From positions 91,303,529 to 91,367,528 of the forward strand of contig CM043959.1 in NCBI GenBank assembly GCA_014529385.2: a DNA stretch of 64,000 bases, in the 5' to 3' direction. This DNA comes from Adiantum capillus-veneris. Lineage: Eukaryota; Streptophyta; Polypodiopsida; Polypodiales; Pteridaceae. Under the pieces are notes generated by a model that worked only from the letters and a program-made list of their open reading frames with translations, ran no database searches and was not told the DNA's origin. Below are positions 23,482 through 36,016 of the stretch, piece by piece. How positions within the stretch are numbered: the first letter of the stretch is position 1; every line of letters starts with the position of its first letter. The position numbers and the translations under genes were made by a program.

Positions 23482-26030
23482 ATGGCTGACAACAACAAGA
23501 TGTGTTCAAGATGTTTGTTGTTGAGGATACATTGGATGGTGACAATTACCGTATGTGGGATTACATGATACAACATGTCCTTGTGTCAAAGGGTGTTTGG
23601 AATATTGTGCAGGGCATTGATGTATGTCCTAGTTATAAGGATGTTGCAGGTTTTGGTGGCAGGGTTATTGCTACCAAAGTTGTTTTACCTACGGCTGAGC
23701 AAGCTCGTTGGGATGTAAGAGATGCACAAGCTTATGCATTGGTTGAATTGTCTGTGAAATGCACTATTACTCCTTACATTTATTCAGCAAACTCTACAGA
23801 ATAGGCTTGGGATATTATGGCTGGTCTTTATGCAAGTTGCAATAAGACCAAAATTGCATTGCTCCATAAAGAACTGGATTCAAATATTATGTATGAGGAA
23901 GATGAGATGGACACTTTCCTTGCTGGTGTCAAGGATATTAATGATCAACTTGTTTCTGTAGGCGAAGTCATTTCTGGCAGTTCCCTTGTGCAGATTGTTC
24001 TTGATGCATTTTCAAATTCTTACCAAAATTGTACGAGTACTTGGAGACTTATGACCCAAGGAATCTAGAAGTTGTCAAGTTTGATGCATTATGCATGTTC
24101 TTGTTGCAAGAGTCACTTTCCATTAAAAAAAAACAGGGCTAAACAATGTACCGTTGAATAGGTTCATTGTCGCTCAAACAAAAGGTGATAACAACAATGT
24201 AGCGACTTTTCATGGTTCTTCTGTAAATGGTAAATTACATGTTCCTAATGCTCCTGCTGGAAGAAATTCATCTGAAGATTCTGGTGAAAAGGACAAAAAG
24301 AAGATGCGTTGTCATTATTGTAAAGCTAATGATCACTTAATAAAGCAATTTTCTAAGTTGAAGGCAAAAGAGGCTAAGAAGACAGAGATTGGTCCCACTA
24401 CAAATGCAGCTATTGTTGAGTCTTCTATGAAAGGAGATTGTGATGCTAATGTTGATGCAGAATGGGCTTTTAGTGTAGAGTTCCTTTATGATCTTTATTT
24501 CCATGATGCAGGTATGTCAGTTGTTGCAGATGCTCATGTGTGATACTTTGACAGTGGTGCTACAAAGCACATTACCTCTCATCATAACTTGTTTACCTCT
24601 CTTGAGAATGTCCCTCATGGGAATTCAGTCACTTGTGCCAACAATGCCTCTTATCCAGTCAAGGGAGTTGGAAAAATTGTGTTGACTACTACGAATGGAA
24701 GTTCTTTCACACTTGTTGATGCACTTTATGTAAATGGGATCAAGTATAACCTTTTGTCTATATTTGCACTTGCTAGACTTTTTCTTGTTGTGAAATTTAT
24801 GGACGACGGCTGTTGCATCATGCATTTTATGTCATGGGCTGTATAAGCTCACTTTGTATGACAAGTGTGGGCAAAATTTTGCAAATGCAATTCTAGATTC
24901 TAAGGCTATTTCAGATGCAAAACTTTGGCATGCACATTCGGGGCATCTGAAATTTTGTCAGCTTGCTACATTTACAGAAATCTGGTATGGTTGCTTCTTT
25001 GCCGCCTCTTCAAGTACATGTTAAGCATGTTTGTGAATGTTGTATTTTATATAAGATGCAATGTTCAAAGTTTCCAAAGGATGGTTTAGTTAGGGCTACA
25101 TGCACGTTGCAGCTTATGCATAGTGATGTTTGCGGGCCCATGCAAACTCCATCCTTGAGCAATTACCTTTACTTCATGACTTTCATTGATGATTACTCGA
25201 TGCATGCATGGGTGTATCCGCTTAAGGCGCGGTTTGAAGTGTTTATGTGCTTCAAGAAGTTTGGGTATGGTTGAAAATATCTCTAAATATACTATGGGCA
25301 CCCTCCATTTCGATCGAGGGAGGGAGTATATGTCTCATGAATTTAATGCATTTTTGGGTAGTCGTTGGATCAAACACCAGTGTACAGTGTCGTATGTGCC
25401 TCACCAAAATGGTATTGTTGAAAGGAAGAACATGTCTCTTACAGAGATGGCAAGATGCAAGGTCAAGAGTCAAGCTTTGCCACATTCATTTTGGCTTAAG
25501 GCCATCATGTGTACCACTTATGTACTCAAAATGTGTCCTACAAAAAATTTGCAATCTATGACTTCATATGAAGCATGGCATGATAGAAAGCCATCTATTG
25601 ATCACATGCACGTTTTTTGGTGTTTGGCTTATGCTTTGGTGCCACAAACGGAGCGCAAAAAATTGGATGATAAGGTTATCAAGTGCATTTTTGTTGGTTA
25701 TAATGATGAAAGCAAAGATTACAGGTTATACCATCCGCAAACAAAGAGTATCATGGTTTCACGGAATGTTGTGTTTATGGAAGATTTTGTTCAGCCTTTG
25801 CTGTCATATACTAGAAGCAGTAATGTAAGCTCATAGGACATTTATGACAGTTTATTGCTACTTATCAGTGGTGAAAGTTTGAATGTAAATTTCAATGAGA
25901 CAAATGTATAGCCTATGGGGGTTTCTAAAAATGTTATCTGATGCAGATGTACATGATGTACTTGATGAGGAAAGGGTTGAGAATAAGCAGGCTAGAGATA
26001 TGTCAAAGTGGCTGGTGCATACTTTGTGTG
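23482..26030 (+). pseudogene. Copia copy 3 gag-protease-integrase, degenerate
   Basis: ATG at 23482 gives MADNN, but a frameshift follows at once and the frame resumes at 23502. Order: gag (23502-24068), knuckle CHYCKANDHLIKQF, whose last Cys is lost (near 24310), protease FDSGATKHIT preceded by TGA at 24541 where the sister copies have Trp, integrase zinc region and core (24900-25400), ERKNMSL, and the integrase C-part to 25836. TAG at 23802 and 25834 replace Gln codons of the sister copies. The linker to RT is cut at 26030 by the insertion and resumes at 28248. Confidence 0.9.
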
Positions 26031-26404
26031 TGTAATGTATCCAACATTTTTCAACAAAAACTATTTCATTTACTTTGCAAAATTATTTAAGGTTCGCACA
26101 AGCGTTCCAACGGAATGATCGGATTGGAAATCGGACTCTGGAACTATTAATTATGGCTTTTATTCATTTGGAAACAATAGGTTGATATGAAAAACTTAAG
26201 CCTCAAGAAAGCAGTAATTTTAGAAAAGGAAGAGTATTTTTAGAAGAGAAGGAGTAGAAGGAGTATTTTTAGGAAAGAATGAGTATTTTTAAAGAAGAAA
26301 GGGAAGTGAGACAACATTAAAGCCGATTTTCTTGGAAGCTAAGCTCTCCTAAAATTAGAAACTCAAAATCGTACATCGGAATGCGTGTTTACAAATAAAT
26401 ATAG

Positions 26405-26587
<183 letters not shown>

Positions 26588-26710
26588 TATATATGTGTGT
26601 GTGTATATCCCTCTTGCCATAACGTCACAGTTACCTTCTCTCCCTTAACCACTCACCCTTTACCCATCTTCATCTCTATCACCATCGTGTTGTCCCTCGG
26701 ATTGTTGAGT

Positions 26711-26712
<2 letters not shown>

Positions 26713-26769
<57 letters not shown>
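26713..26769. repeat. (CT)n microsatellite
   Basis: About 57 bases of CT, roughly 80 bases upstream of the small ORF. Confidence 0.95.
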
Positions 26770-26772
<3 letters not shown>

Positions 26773-26849
26773 AATCTTCTCAGCAACAAGCAAGGAAACC
26801 ATAACTCTACTTTTCACGGCAAAACTTTCATTTTCTCTTTCGTGATACG

Positions 26850-27038
26850 ATGGCCTCAAAGCGAGTGATTCAAAGCTCCAAAGATGCTCATGTCGTTCCA
26901 CCTCCAAGAAAGGTGCAAAGGAAGGCATCATCGACTCCAATCGTAGCTCAAACGAATGTATCGATTGCGAAAGAAATTGAAGTTGTCCAATCTCCAACAC
27001 GGAAGGTAATCAAACATGTCATTAATTCGGTAAGATAA
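26850..27038 (+). CDS. Small Lys/Val-rich ORF, possible first exon
   Basis: ATG in the context ACGATGGCC opens 62 codons (MASKRVIQSS..., with VPPPRKVQRKASS). It is basic and low in aromatic residues, with no signal peptide or membrane helix. Near its end the string ATTCG/GTAAGATAAAT looks like a splice donor, so the ORF may be an exon continuing beyond an intron. An acceptor-like TTTCTCGCAG lies near 27288. It sits downstream of a CT-rich leader-like stretch. Function unknown; it could also be chance. Confidence 0.3.
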   Translation: MASKRVIQSSKDAHVVPPPRKVQRKASSTPIVAQTNVSIAKEIEVVQSPTRKVIKHVINSVR

Positions 27039-27284
27039 ATTTATGATTTTGCATTGCTATTCATGTTGACATGAGAAGCCAAGCATAGGGGTTCCCTTAA
27101 ATCGTCCAAGAAACGTGATTCTATTACAAAAAACAAATATATGTTTTCATATAATAGTGAAAGTATTGTTTAATAAATTGTCATTGTTTGCTAAATTGTT
27201 ATTGTTTGATATGAAGAGTTAGTTGATCATGTTTTCAGAATCATTTAAGAAAAAGAATTGTTGAAAGAGTATCTTTTGTTTCTC

Positions 27285-27446
27285 GCAGCGGGTAACGAGA
27301 TGCTTTGCAGTTAGCGAGATGCCTCACAGTTAGCGAGATGATCTCAAGGTTATTGGAGATTAAGTTGAGGTTATTGGCTCTCTTTTTGTCTCTCGCGGTT
27401 AAAGAGATGTCTGACGGTTGATGAGATGTCTCGCGATTAGCGAGAT
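27285..27446. repeat. Degenerate minisatellite, about 19-bp unit
   Basis: Units of type CTCGCRGTTAGCGAGATG recur about seven times with drift. CTCGC and GCGAG within a unit can pair, so each unit is a small hairpin. Confidence 0.7.
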
Positions 27447-27976
27447 GGGAAGGTTGCGCAACTCACGGTTAACGAATAAATAAATCTTTTGCAAAGGCTC
27501 TGTTGGTTAAACAGAGAGAGTCCACGGGTAGCGGCAAACTCATAAGAAATTAAATTTTTTCTTTTTATTGAAATATAAGATTGTCTTCATTAGGCTTTGT
27601 TTGAATTGTTTTGGTATTGTTTGAAGGGCTGTATGAACGAATCTGTGTCTGGAACTAATAAACGAACCATGTTTATATATGTAAAACAGTGTGATAGTAA
27701 TTAAAAAACAAGAAGAACGGGTGAGTGTGATGTGGAAAGTGAAAGACTAATGTCCTAATGGATCTAGGTCTACGAATGGGTGTACCCGATTAGTCGGGTA
27801 CTTTTCACAAGATTATCAGTTAGTTAAGTATAAGTCTCATATCATATCTATGATTTATGAATGACGATCGCACCTCTTAAACGTGGAGAAAAAGGCGTTG
27901 TTTATAGATCTTAAGTATGTCAATGAGATTTTATCTTTGTGATATAGGAATTAGCTCCCATTAAAATCCCTTGATT

Positions 27977-28136
27977 ATCGACTTGGTCTGTGGTGTATAA
28001 CCTTTATGTCCACGATTACGATGGATAGAGGACTTCTTCTCTTCTATTGCTCGTATATCGACTTGGTCTGTGGTGTATAACCTTTATGTCCACGATTACG
28101 ATGGATAGAGGACTTCTTCTCTTCTATTGCTTGTAT
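27977..28136. repeat. 80-bp tandem duplication
   Basis: The block from ATCGACTTGGTCTGTGG at about 27977 is repeated at 28057 and is nearly identical, so it is recent. Confidence 0.92.
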
Positions 28137-28247
28137 ATCTCTACTTCGTGGAAACGGAGTAGGGTGTCGTCAATAGAACTTGAGAATAAAGGAAAACCAT
28201 CTATTAAGTCGCTCCAATCTTCTTGAGGTTATGGACTTCACAGTGTG

Positions 28248-28462
28248 ACAGTAAATTAGATACACCTTTGTCTAGTCATACTCGATCAGGTTCTCGCCAT
28301 ACATCTTATGCATCAGATTGCTATGCTTTGGTTGTTCCCAGTTTATGTGATATTGAGGAACCTCTGTCTTTTGATGTAGCACATAATTCTGAAAATTGGA
28401 TGGCTACCATGCAATTAGAATATGATGCACTTATAGAAAATGACACATGGAATTTATGTAAT
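28248..28462 (+). pseudogene. Copia copy 3, remainder (linker to start of RT)
   Basis: It continues the protein broken at 26030, with LDTPLSSHTRSGSRHTSYAS and NWMATMQLEYDALIENDTW. Homology stops abruptly in NLCN near 28462, before the RT core. No 3' LTR of this copy is found. Confidence 0.88.
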
Positions 28463-28787
28463 TTTGCCGTTGATCTTTTCATGTCAATTTAATGGTGATG
28501 ATTTCTACTTACCCTACGCGTATATGCTGGAAAGAAACAAGAAACCAAAACAAACAAAACAACATAAACAAAAGTCATAGCAAAAAATGGAACATCACTC
28601 TAAAAGCATAGAGAAAATCTTTTTACCTCTCGAGAATAGATCTAGCACGTCTCTAACTCTATCGAGCACTAAACCTTCGTAAAGCTACTTTGCTGCTAGT
28701 GTAAATGGGATAAAAAAACTAATCTTTAAAAAATGGAACTCTAAATACGTACTAAGTTACTCACTATTTAAGGATCATTTCCTAGCA
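28463..28787. other. No gene recognised
   Basis: AT-rich sequence between the copia truncation and a decayed primer site on the minus strand. It may be leader of a G1-like element. Confidence 0.4.
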
Positions 28788-28850
28788 ACGACGCTAATAT
28801 TAGCAGGTTCGTTGTGAACGTCTGTAGCATAGCTATATAGCACTAACATA
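28788..28850 (-). promoter_or_regulatory. Decayed primer site and LTR edge of a G1-like element
   Basis: The minus strand reads CCTGCTAATATTAGCGTCGT then TGCTAGGA. The intact G1 copy at 53901-53935 reads CCTGCCAACATTGGCGCCAT then TGCCGGGGA. The core differences are mainly C-to-T and G-to-A. Bases further into the LTR (GTAGCATAGC) also match. Confidence 0.55.
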
Positions 28851-28989
28851 ATATATCAATACTCAGGGAAGTGACTTGGATAAGGCACTTACACTCTTTC
28901 AAATTATCGATCCTCAGAAAGTGAATCTAACAGACAAATGCATCAACTCAAGAAGAAAATCACCACTCAAATGAACAGAAAATCTATCT

Positions 28990-29495
28990 ATGTTCTTTCT
29001 CACCACTCTGGCCGATGGTCGGTGGTCGGAATTCAATGGCCGGTGGTCGGTGGCCGAATTCAAAAGTGGACTTGTCTTCTCAAGGGTGGCCACACATGGG
29101 CGAATTGGAGGGTCCGATTTGGACTTATCTACATAAGGGCGGCTACACATGGCTGCCTCTCATGAGAGAGGGTAGCCCTTTTGGCTTATAAAAGGAGGCC
29201 ATTTCTACACACATTTCATAGTGTGAAGTTGATGCAACAAGGTGAGTGTGAGGTGGTGAGAGTGAAGCAAGGCGGGAGCTCCATTAAGGGTATAATCCCT
29301 TTGTAAACTACTTCTTGTTTTGAAGTACTAAATCCATTGAGTGGCTGCTTTCCCGTGGATGTAGCCCACATTGGGTGAACCACGTATATCGTGTGTACTC
29401 TCTCTCTACTCTATAATCTCTTGTGTGTGAAATCTATCTCTCTCCATTAAGTAATCTACTCAAATATCTATTTAGCTACGTCTTATTTCCTAACA
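28990..29495 (+). mobile_element. Copia-type LTR remnant (left end unknown)
   Basis: TATAAAAG lies near 29191. The phrase CCCGTGGATGTAGCCC followed by GTGAACCACG near 29350 is the U5 hairpin common to many plant copia LTRs, as I recall. The right end TATTTCCTAACA at 29495 is a typical LTR end. No primer site follows, so it is a solo or truncated LTR. No target duplication was found. Confidence 0.5.
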
Positions 29496-30801
29496 CATAC
29501 TTCCCTCAGAGTCTTCTTGAGCTCTTGGTACCTTTTCTTACATTCAACTTTTGTCAACTTCGATTCTTTCAATTTGTTCAATTCTGTTTCCATTATTTTG
29601 GATTTAGTTTCTGCCTTCAACTTCTGAGTTCGTTTTTTTACATCCCTAGGACTGTCTTTTGTCCTAGGGTCTCGATCTTGAGAGAACTAGCTTGATATTT
29701 TGTTTTTAATGTAGCCTTCTTCATTTACTAGAGATAAGAATTTTGTTCTTTTTTTATGTTGGACATTGGGTTATCTCTGGCCTTGTGATCTCCCTTCCTT
29801 TTTTTGTAATGTGCTTGACGTTGTTGCGCGCATTTTGAGAACCCCGTTTTTTTGTAAATTTGTACATACGGACACGAGGCCCAATGTCAAAAGTGTGTAT
29901 GGGCTTTCTTTTTGTGAGATTTTTAACTTGGTTTAGCAAGCACATGTACATGCACTGCAAGTCGCTAGTCTAGTGACAGCTGTTGGGCTGCTGTAAGTGC
30001 AAGTGAGTGAGTTTTTTGAAGTGAGACTTGTATATAACTAAAACTCATGTACAAACTTAAAAAAGTTCAGCCAAAAATAAAAAAATTGCAGGTTTTGGGT
30101 CGTTGTGGCTTCTTGATGCCTTTGGATGCAGTTTTTTGCCCCGACTAGCCTTCTCTACGTGTAGTCGTGCTGGGATAGCTTTCTGTTCGCGTCAATTTTG
30201 CTCATGGAGGAGTATGGAATCAAATTTGGTCATCTTCAGCTTTCTCGCCATTCATTTTTCAAGCTTTCTCTCAAGCTTTAAAGTGCCCCAATTGGAGTTG
30301 TGCTCATCAGGTTACGACTAGTTCTCTGCAGGGTTATGGCTATGGCAGCATAGTGGAAAATTGTGTGTAGACAGATTCGAAGGGCATGTATCTATGAATT
30401 GTGGAATTGATGTTGAAGTTGTGGGTTTGTGATGTTCAATTATGAAAGGGGAGGGCCTTGTCTTCATATGCATTGGTCGGCGTGTGCTGTAAATCCGTGC
30501 TTTGACAGGGTTTTGCTCCTATGTGACATAGTCTCTTGGGTGGGCGACGGCTAGTAAATTCCCAAGGGGACTACTCTTGCTGGACTTGCGGTGTTTCAAA
30601 GGGATTTTGCAAAGCTTTTGGTGTCTTGTAGTTCTCTTTCAATGCTCTTGGATGACATCGCTATAGAGGTGTTCTAGTTTGCTTGTTTCCCAACAACGTC
30701 TGGGTTTTTGATTTGGAAAATCGTAAAACCTTACATCAGGTATTATTTCCTCTAGATCACTGGGGTTGTCAGAACATTAATTATCTGCATCATAATCTTT
30801 T
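29496..30801. other. No gene recognised
   Basis: T-rich sequence. A short plus-strand phrase near 30690-30800 (VWVFDLENRKTLHQVLFPLD) looks coding-like but was not identified. It ends where G1 copy 1 is truncated. Confidence 0.4.
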
Positions 30802-32334
30802 TCAAGATGATAATGCAAAATCGTGGAACAACCCCCCATCTACTTCTTGCTTATTTTTTATTTTTCTTGATTGTCCTGAGATTTGGTTATCATCCTCTTC
30901 TATTAACTCAACCATGTAGTATGGAACCACATCATAACCATCCTGGTCACAAAACAGAGTGGTCGGTTCTTCCGCAATAGCGTAGACACCTAAGGTTGCT
31001 AGAATATGTGTCCATTCTAAAGGTTCTAAGGACTCTTCTAGAAAAGGTTCCACGATGTATTCTGTATCCTCAATGGCCCTGTTTAGAATACATTCTTCTT
31101 GTTTTAGGCTTCCACAATTGGATGCCCCACACATCCATAACTCCTTTGCTTTACCTAGCCAGTGTGGGAGTTCAGACCCTACTATCATAGCAGAATCAGA
31201 CTCCAGGTATATGTGATTGTAGCCCCAATCTTGGACCATCTTTAATTATCGCATGAAGGGTCATCCAAGTATTATGCCACAGTTATTTTTCTTGCCAAAA
31301 TCCACAACTGCAAAGGTATGCTCGTACTTCATTCCGCAAGACGTAACAACTACTTTTTCCAAAAGCCCTATGGGTCTCTCCATATAATCATCAGCCAGTT
31401 GTTGCAGCTTCATCCTGGTGGTTTTCAAAGCTATTTTTCCCCATTTCTTTCATACATCCTTTGTTGTGATGGCTACACCAGCTCCACTGTCAAGAATTGC
31501 CATGGTTGTGACACCTTCTAATTCAACTGGGAGTGTGGTATTTCCATCTTCCCGCTCACAGTATTCTCCTACCTTGTTTAAAGGCACTGGTTGAATGTTT
31601 ACTTGAGGTTTCTCTAATTCCTTGATTCCTTCCTATATTCGTGAATTCGGATCCCTTACTCCAAATTTTTCAAGACATTTTCCTATCGTATTCCACATAT
31701 TAGATTTTATTCTAAGAAGCTCGGCTATAGTAATGGTACAAGTCACTGGAGTTGATAAGATGGTTATCAACCCCTGGGAGTCCATACCCTTCCTTGTAGA
31801 GAGTCTTTGTGATGGAACAACCTTCACATCCAACTTTGCTTCATACTCTCCCATATAAGAGGGCAAAGTTCTCAGAGATATAGGTTGGCTATCCCAAGAT
31901 CTCATGAACGCCTTGTCTCCCCAATACAAGTGCATTTCTACATCTGCTTGAGAGCTTGCCTCAAATTCTTCAATAGGAGGAAGGAAGGCATCTTCTCCCA
32001 TACTGGTTTTTTTAACCCTTTGGCTTAGTTCATTGGCTTCATTGGCTTCCCTTATCTGTCTCCAAAGATCATTCAAGTCCTTGTCCCCTTTATACAATTC
32101 CGGTATGATAGGTTGAAGACCTTCTGAAGTTCGGTCTGTTGAGTTCAATACTATCCCAGGTTTTTCTATTGAATGCTCAGGTTCTAATTCAATTTCCGGG
32201 CTAATAGTTTTTCTTTTAGATCCGTGTGTTGAAGGGTTCCATGGTATTGATACTAAGAGTTCTACCTTCTCCACTTGTTTCCTTACATTTGGTTCTAGTA
32301 AGGTTTCTGCTGTTTGGATCATATTTTGACACAT
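30802..32334 (-). pseudogene. G1 copy 1: protease and linker, truncated
   Basis: It corresponds to about 48900-50100 of the longer copy. The retropepsin lies across 31240-31640, with LDSGAG text and the closing strand ILG*PFMR*LKMVQDW, where TGA (31261) and TAA (31246) stand in place of Arg and Gln of the longer copy. The linker carries LWMCGAS and LEPLEWTHILATL. Homology is lost at about 30802, before RT. The function would be processing of the Gag-Pol precursor. Confidence 0.85.
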
Positions 32335-32343
32335 TTCCAGTCT

Positions 32344-33702
32344 CTATTTTTCTAACTCAGTGTAGGGATATGTCATCCATTTTTGTTCCTGAGTTTGGTC
32401 GATTTTAAGCCTTGAGTCGTATGCTTTCAAGATTGCATCTAGATGTTTGTTTACTTTCTCTACTAGCACAGATCCACCTGATCCCATACTTTTTGATTTC
32501 CCCTTCTTCTCAAGCTCTATGTCTGTTGGTGTTTCTGGTTTTTGAACTGTTTGTCTTTCAAGTTTTTCTAGTCTGTCTTTGGTTCGTTGTAATTCTTCTG
32601 TTAGGACATTTTGTTCTCTTTCTTTCCTAACTTCTACGTGTGCTTTTCTAGCCTTCCATGTGTTTCGTTGGATTTTTCGTTCAATGCTGGGTGCTTTCAA
32701 TCCTGGTTCTTCATTTACAGGTCCTGCTTTCTCTTTTTGAGCTTGAGCTCGTGTGATAACCTGTATAGGTATCACTGTTTTGTTTTTTGAACCACTGCTT
32801 GAAGAGATTGCCTCCAAAATGTTTAAAGGTGTTTTAACCACTTTGCTTGGATTTTTTGGACAATTGGCAATCAAATGAGTGATGCTGCAGTCTGGACAAT
32901 ACTCATTGACTCGGACAATTTTTGTATGAGGACAGTCTCTCATAAGATGGTCGCCCCCACATTTATAGCACAGTCCCAACGGTTTTCGTGGAGCTCCTTG
33001 AGCACCCGCTATGTTGGTAAGAAGGTCTTGGTCCATTGACACCACCATTGGCTATTAACAACCACGTTCTCTTGTCCAAATTATATCTACTTTCTCCTAT
33101 AGCCTGTGCCACTATTGGTCGTCCAACATTGCCGATCATGCTCCATGGTTCCGACGCTCTCAGCTCTCTGGTGGATAGTATGTTGGACAAGCCATTGTTC
33201 CACTTGGCTCTTGGTAATAGACAGGTACAGGCACTAAGGCTTGTTCCTCTAGTTCTTCCATAGTAGGCGTATATCTCACCCCTATCGGTCTTGTCCCTAG
33301 GAGTGGTGGTTATTGCCCTAAAACTAGTTGTGGTCATTCAACCCCAAATGGTCCTGGCAAATTCCCTGCAGTACATCTAGATACAAGTGGCACTTGAGGT
33401 GGTGCTACTTGTGGTTGGGGAACATACTGTCATTCTCTTACATACCCCTTATTGTAGTAGCATCCCTCAGTAACATGATTTTTCCATTTTTGTTTGATGG
33501 TGCACCACTTTAATTGCTTAGCCTGTGGCTTGGAAAATGGGCTAATCCTCTTTAGCACCTCCTCTATCAGTCGCTCTTGATTTACTTCTGGTTCATTTTG
33601 TTGTACTGACTTCCCAAACTTCAATCCACTTTGTTGAGATGAATCATCATCATCTCTATCTCTTTGATCTCCATCTCTGTAGATCACATCGTTATCTACC
33701 AA
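32344..33702 (-). pseudogene. G1 copy 1: gag C-part with two zinc knuckles
   Basis: Two knuckles lie close together: CYKCGGDHLMRDC (about 32930-32970) and CPDCSITHLIANC (about 32859-32896). Both have spacing CX2CX3HX4C, one residue shorter than usual. A Lys/Glu-rich, probably helical region follows. Several frameshifts occur between 33048 and 33430. The role would be RNA packaging. Confidence 0.85.
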
Positions 33703-33720
33703 GAAGAAAGCCTAACTCAT

Positions 33721-34354
33721 TCATAGTCGGGCTTTTCTTCATATGCAAATCCTTTTGAAGGTCTGCATTTCTCAAGCCTTGGATGACTATCAACATCAGT
33801 CTGGATTGCGTAGGTAATTCTTCCACTGGGTAGAATTTTACGTATCATTTCAATCGTAGGGTTGCCTTCCTGACAGAGTCCCCCTCTTCCTGCTTAAACT
33901 TGTGGATTTGAGAGACAATATTGTGGGCTATCCCTCTTTGAGAGAATTCCTCCACAAAATCGTCAAAAACTTCTTGAATGGTCTCAAAATCTCGTCTTTC
34001 AACAGAATCAAACCAGGTGGCGGCATCCTCCCCTAAGGTGAGTCCAAATCCGGAAAATTGTGTATCAAAGTCTCTAACCTCTTCTGCTTGGATCACTCTC
34101 AAGAATGTTGTCATGTGATCTCTAGGATCTCCTTCTCCTGAATACCTCTTGTGTACCCATTTCTGGACTTGAGAATTTCTAACACATCTGTGTTCTACAA
34201 GTCTAACTGTCGAATCTCCTCGTCCTTCTCCCCTCACAGGGTCTCGTTCAAGTCTCAATCTTTCATCAACTGCTCCCCCCATCCCATATCCTCTATATGA
34301 CCTTTCAACGGGTGGTTCCGTTACAAACCCTCTTTCCGTTTTGATTCTCTCCAT
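33721..34354 (-). pseudogene. G1 copy 1: gag (capsid-like)
   Basis: It carries QVQKWVHKRYSGEGDPRDH, FSGFGLTLGEDAATWFDSVE and FSQRGIAHNIVSQIHKFK, the retrotransposon gag core found in plant gypsy elements. TGA at 33845 stands where the longer copy has Arg. Reading continues past it as YVKFYPVEELPTQSRLM. It forms the particle shell in a live element. Confidence 0.88.
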
Positions 34355-34552
34355 ATAGGGGAATCATACTGTGGTCGACACCGTTATTGGTCCTTTGCTT
34401 TCCTTGGGATAAGAATAAGAATAAGTGGGCATGGGTGAGACTATAGGGGTCACATATGATCCGTTTGTAATAGGGACTTTGCCTCTATAGAACTCATGTT
34501 CCCTTGTCACTGTGGGTCGCAATTATGATTGCAATGTTTCAACATTTGTGTT

Positions 34553-35000
34553 TTACGAAGGAAAAACTGACGTTTCTACCATTGTGGTTTGCCTAGCTAG
34601 AAATCTGGTCGCATCCTCTATTTCCTCAAATGGATTGGTGGATTTATTGGGGGTGGGGTTTAGTCCTTGAGTGGCCATGAGGTCTGTTGGAATTACTCTA
34701 GTGGCTATCAATCTTGCTACCTCTACTTTCTCTGTCAGCATATACTCTTGTCCATATTTGTCAACATATAGTATGAGACTCCCTTCACGTGATTCATATG
34801 AGAACAAGTACAGAGTCTTATATGTGCCTAGCTCAAAGGCAAATGGTGCTAGACATCGGAAATATGTCTTAAATCTCCCATTTAGATATTCATAGATTCC
34901 TACCGCTCCTTGGTTAGTCACAACTTTAGTCACCTTCTTGTCAAACACTAGGGTGGCATTAGGAAGGTCTATTAGACGAGGTATTTTAGTGATTTCAAAA
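34553..35000 (-). pseudogene. G1 copy 1: leader ORF in frame with gag
   Basis: ATG (MAFEITKIPRL) lies near 35000, with an in-frame TAA about 25 bases upstream. About 150 codons are open to 34553. It is in the same frame as gag and precedes it. The text YVDKYGQEYMLTEKVEVARL recurs in the relic at 13.3-13.6 kb. No zinc or catalytic motif is seen. The longer G1 copy has no clear counterpart in its leader. It could be an N-terminal gag extension or a separate accessory protein. Confidence 0.6.
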
Positions 35001-35045
35001 GCCATCTTCCCCTTTAACACATTGTTTTAGGGCAAACTACTCCCC

Positions 35046-35640
35046 TGTTCATGCTCACAAGCACGACACAGACAACATACTTGTCATCCGGTGACACGAC
35101 TAACCCATAGGTGCACGGAGGCAATCTCGTTAGCTTGTCAGGCTGAGACCAACCTACACATACGCACTGTTATGATGCATCAATCACTAATCCTTGTTAA
35201 CTCCAACCCACTCTATCCCTAAACGCTCATAACACCGTTTACACATCAAATGAACTCGGAATCGCTTCAAACTTGCTAGGCACCATCCTCTCACTAGGAT
35301 ACACTTACCTATAAGTCCAATCTCACCAGATTATAACCCTAGCTACCTCAAATACAGTCGCGATAGACTCACAAGTCATAACCTAAAAGTGTGCGAAACC
35401 TAAGTCCATGAACATCTATGCGTAGCTAATCTTGCCCTCGTTCCATAAAGTACTTGATTGTTGAAAATAGACACCGTTTGTGCTACTTACAAGCAAAACA
35501 AGCTCGTGGGAAGATCGCTCACGAACAGCTTGAAGATGCGAATGTGTGGCGTGGGCACGTAGCTCTCGGAGAGGCTACCGTGATGGTGTGGTCTCTTCAT
35601 GAATCCGGTGAGGGAGATGCATGTAGTGAAGAGGGTAAAA

Positions 35641-35730
<90 letters not shown>

Positions 35731-36004
35731 TCGTACGACACCGAATTAATGATTCAAAATGTTATCCAAAAAATGGTTCTAAGGTGACCTTGATACTTTA
35801 GTCACCTTAGCTCAAAATGTACATGGGGTTTTAATTGAGTTCTACTCATCATAATTACAAAGTGGAAATGCATTGCGTCTCGACCAACTAATAAATCTAT
35901 ACATAATCCAGACAATTGGATAAAGACGGTAGACATCATTGGCATTACAAAGGGAATTTGATAGTCATTACAAAGGGGCTTTATACAAATGTTGGGATCC
36001 AACA
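35046..36004 (-). mobile_element. G1 LTR (about 959 bp), copy 1
   Basis: The minus strand begins TGTTGGATCCCAAC at 36004, right after a polypurine tract. It ends near 35046, where the next bases match the sequence just inside the primer site of the longer copy, so the primer site itself is deleted. It shares with the LTR at 53920-54848 the stretch CCCRTAGGYGCAYGGA and a microsatellite bordered by GAGAGTGATTT. Confidence 0.75.
35644..35728. repeat. (CT)n(CA)n microsatellite inside the LTR
   Basis: CT 35644-35696 then CA 35696-35728. In element orientation this is GT then GA, about 276-360 bases from the LTR start. Confidence 0.96.
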
Positions 36005-36016
36005 CTCCCCACCTCC
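36005..36016 (-). promoter_or_regulatory. Polypurine tract
   Basis: The minus strand GGAGGTGGGGAG lies between the stop of the 3' ORF and TGTTGG of the LTR. Confidence 0.75.

Noticed and set aside
30996-33263. Plus-strand ORFs across the G1 copy 1 region
   Set aside because: They are antisense shadows of gag and protease on the minus strand, with no domains of their own.
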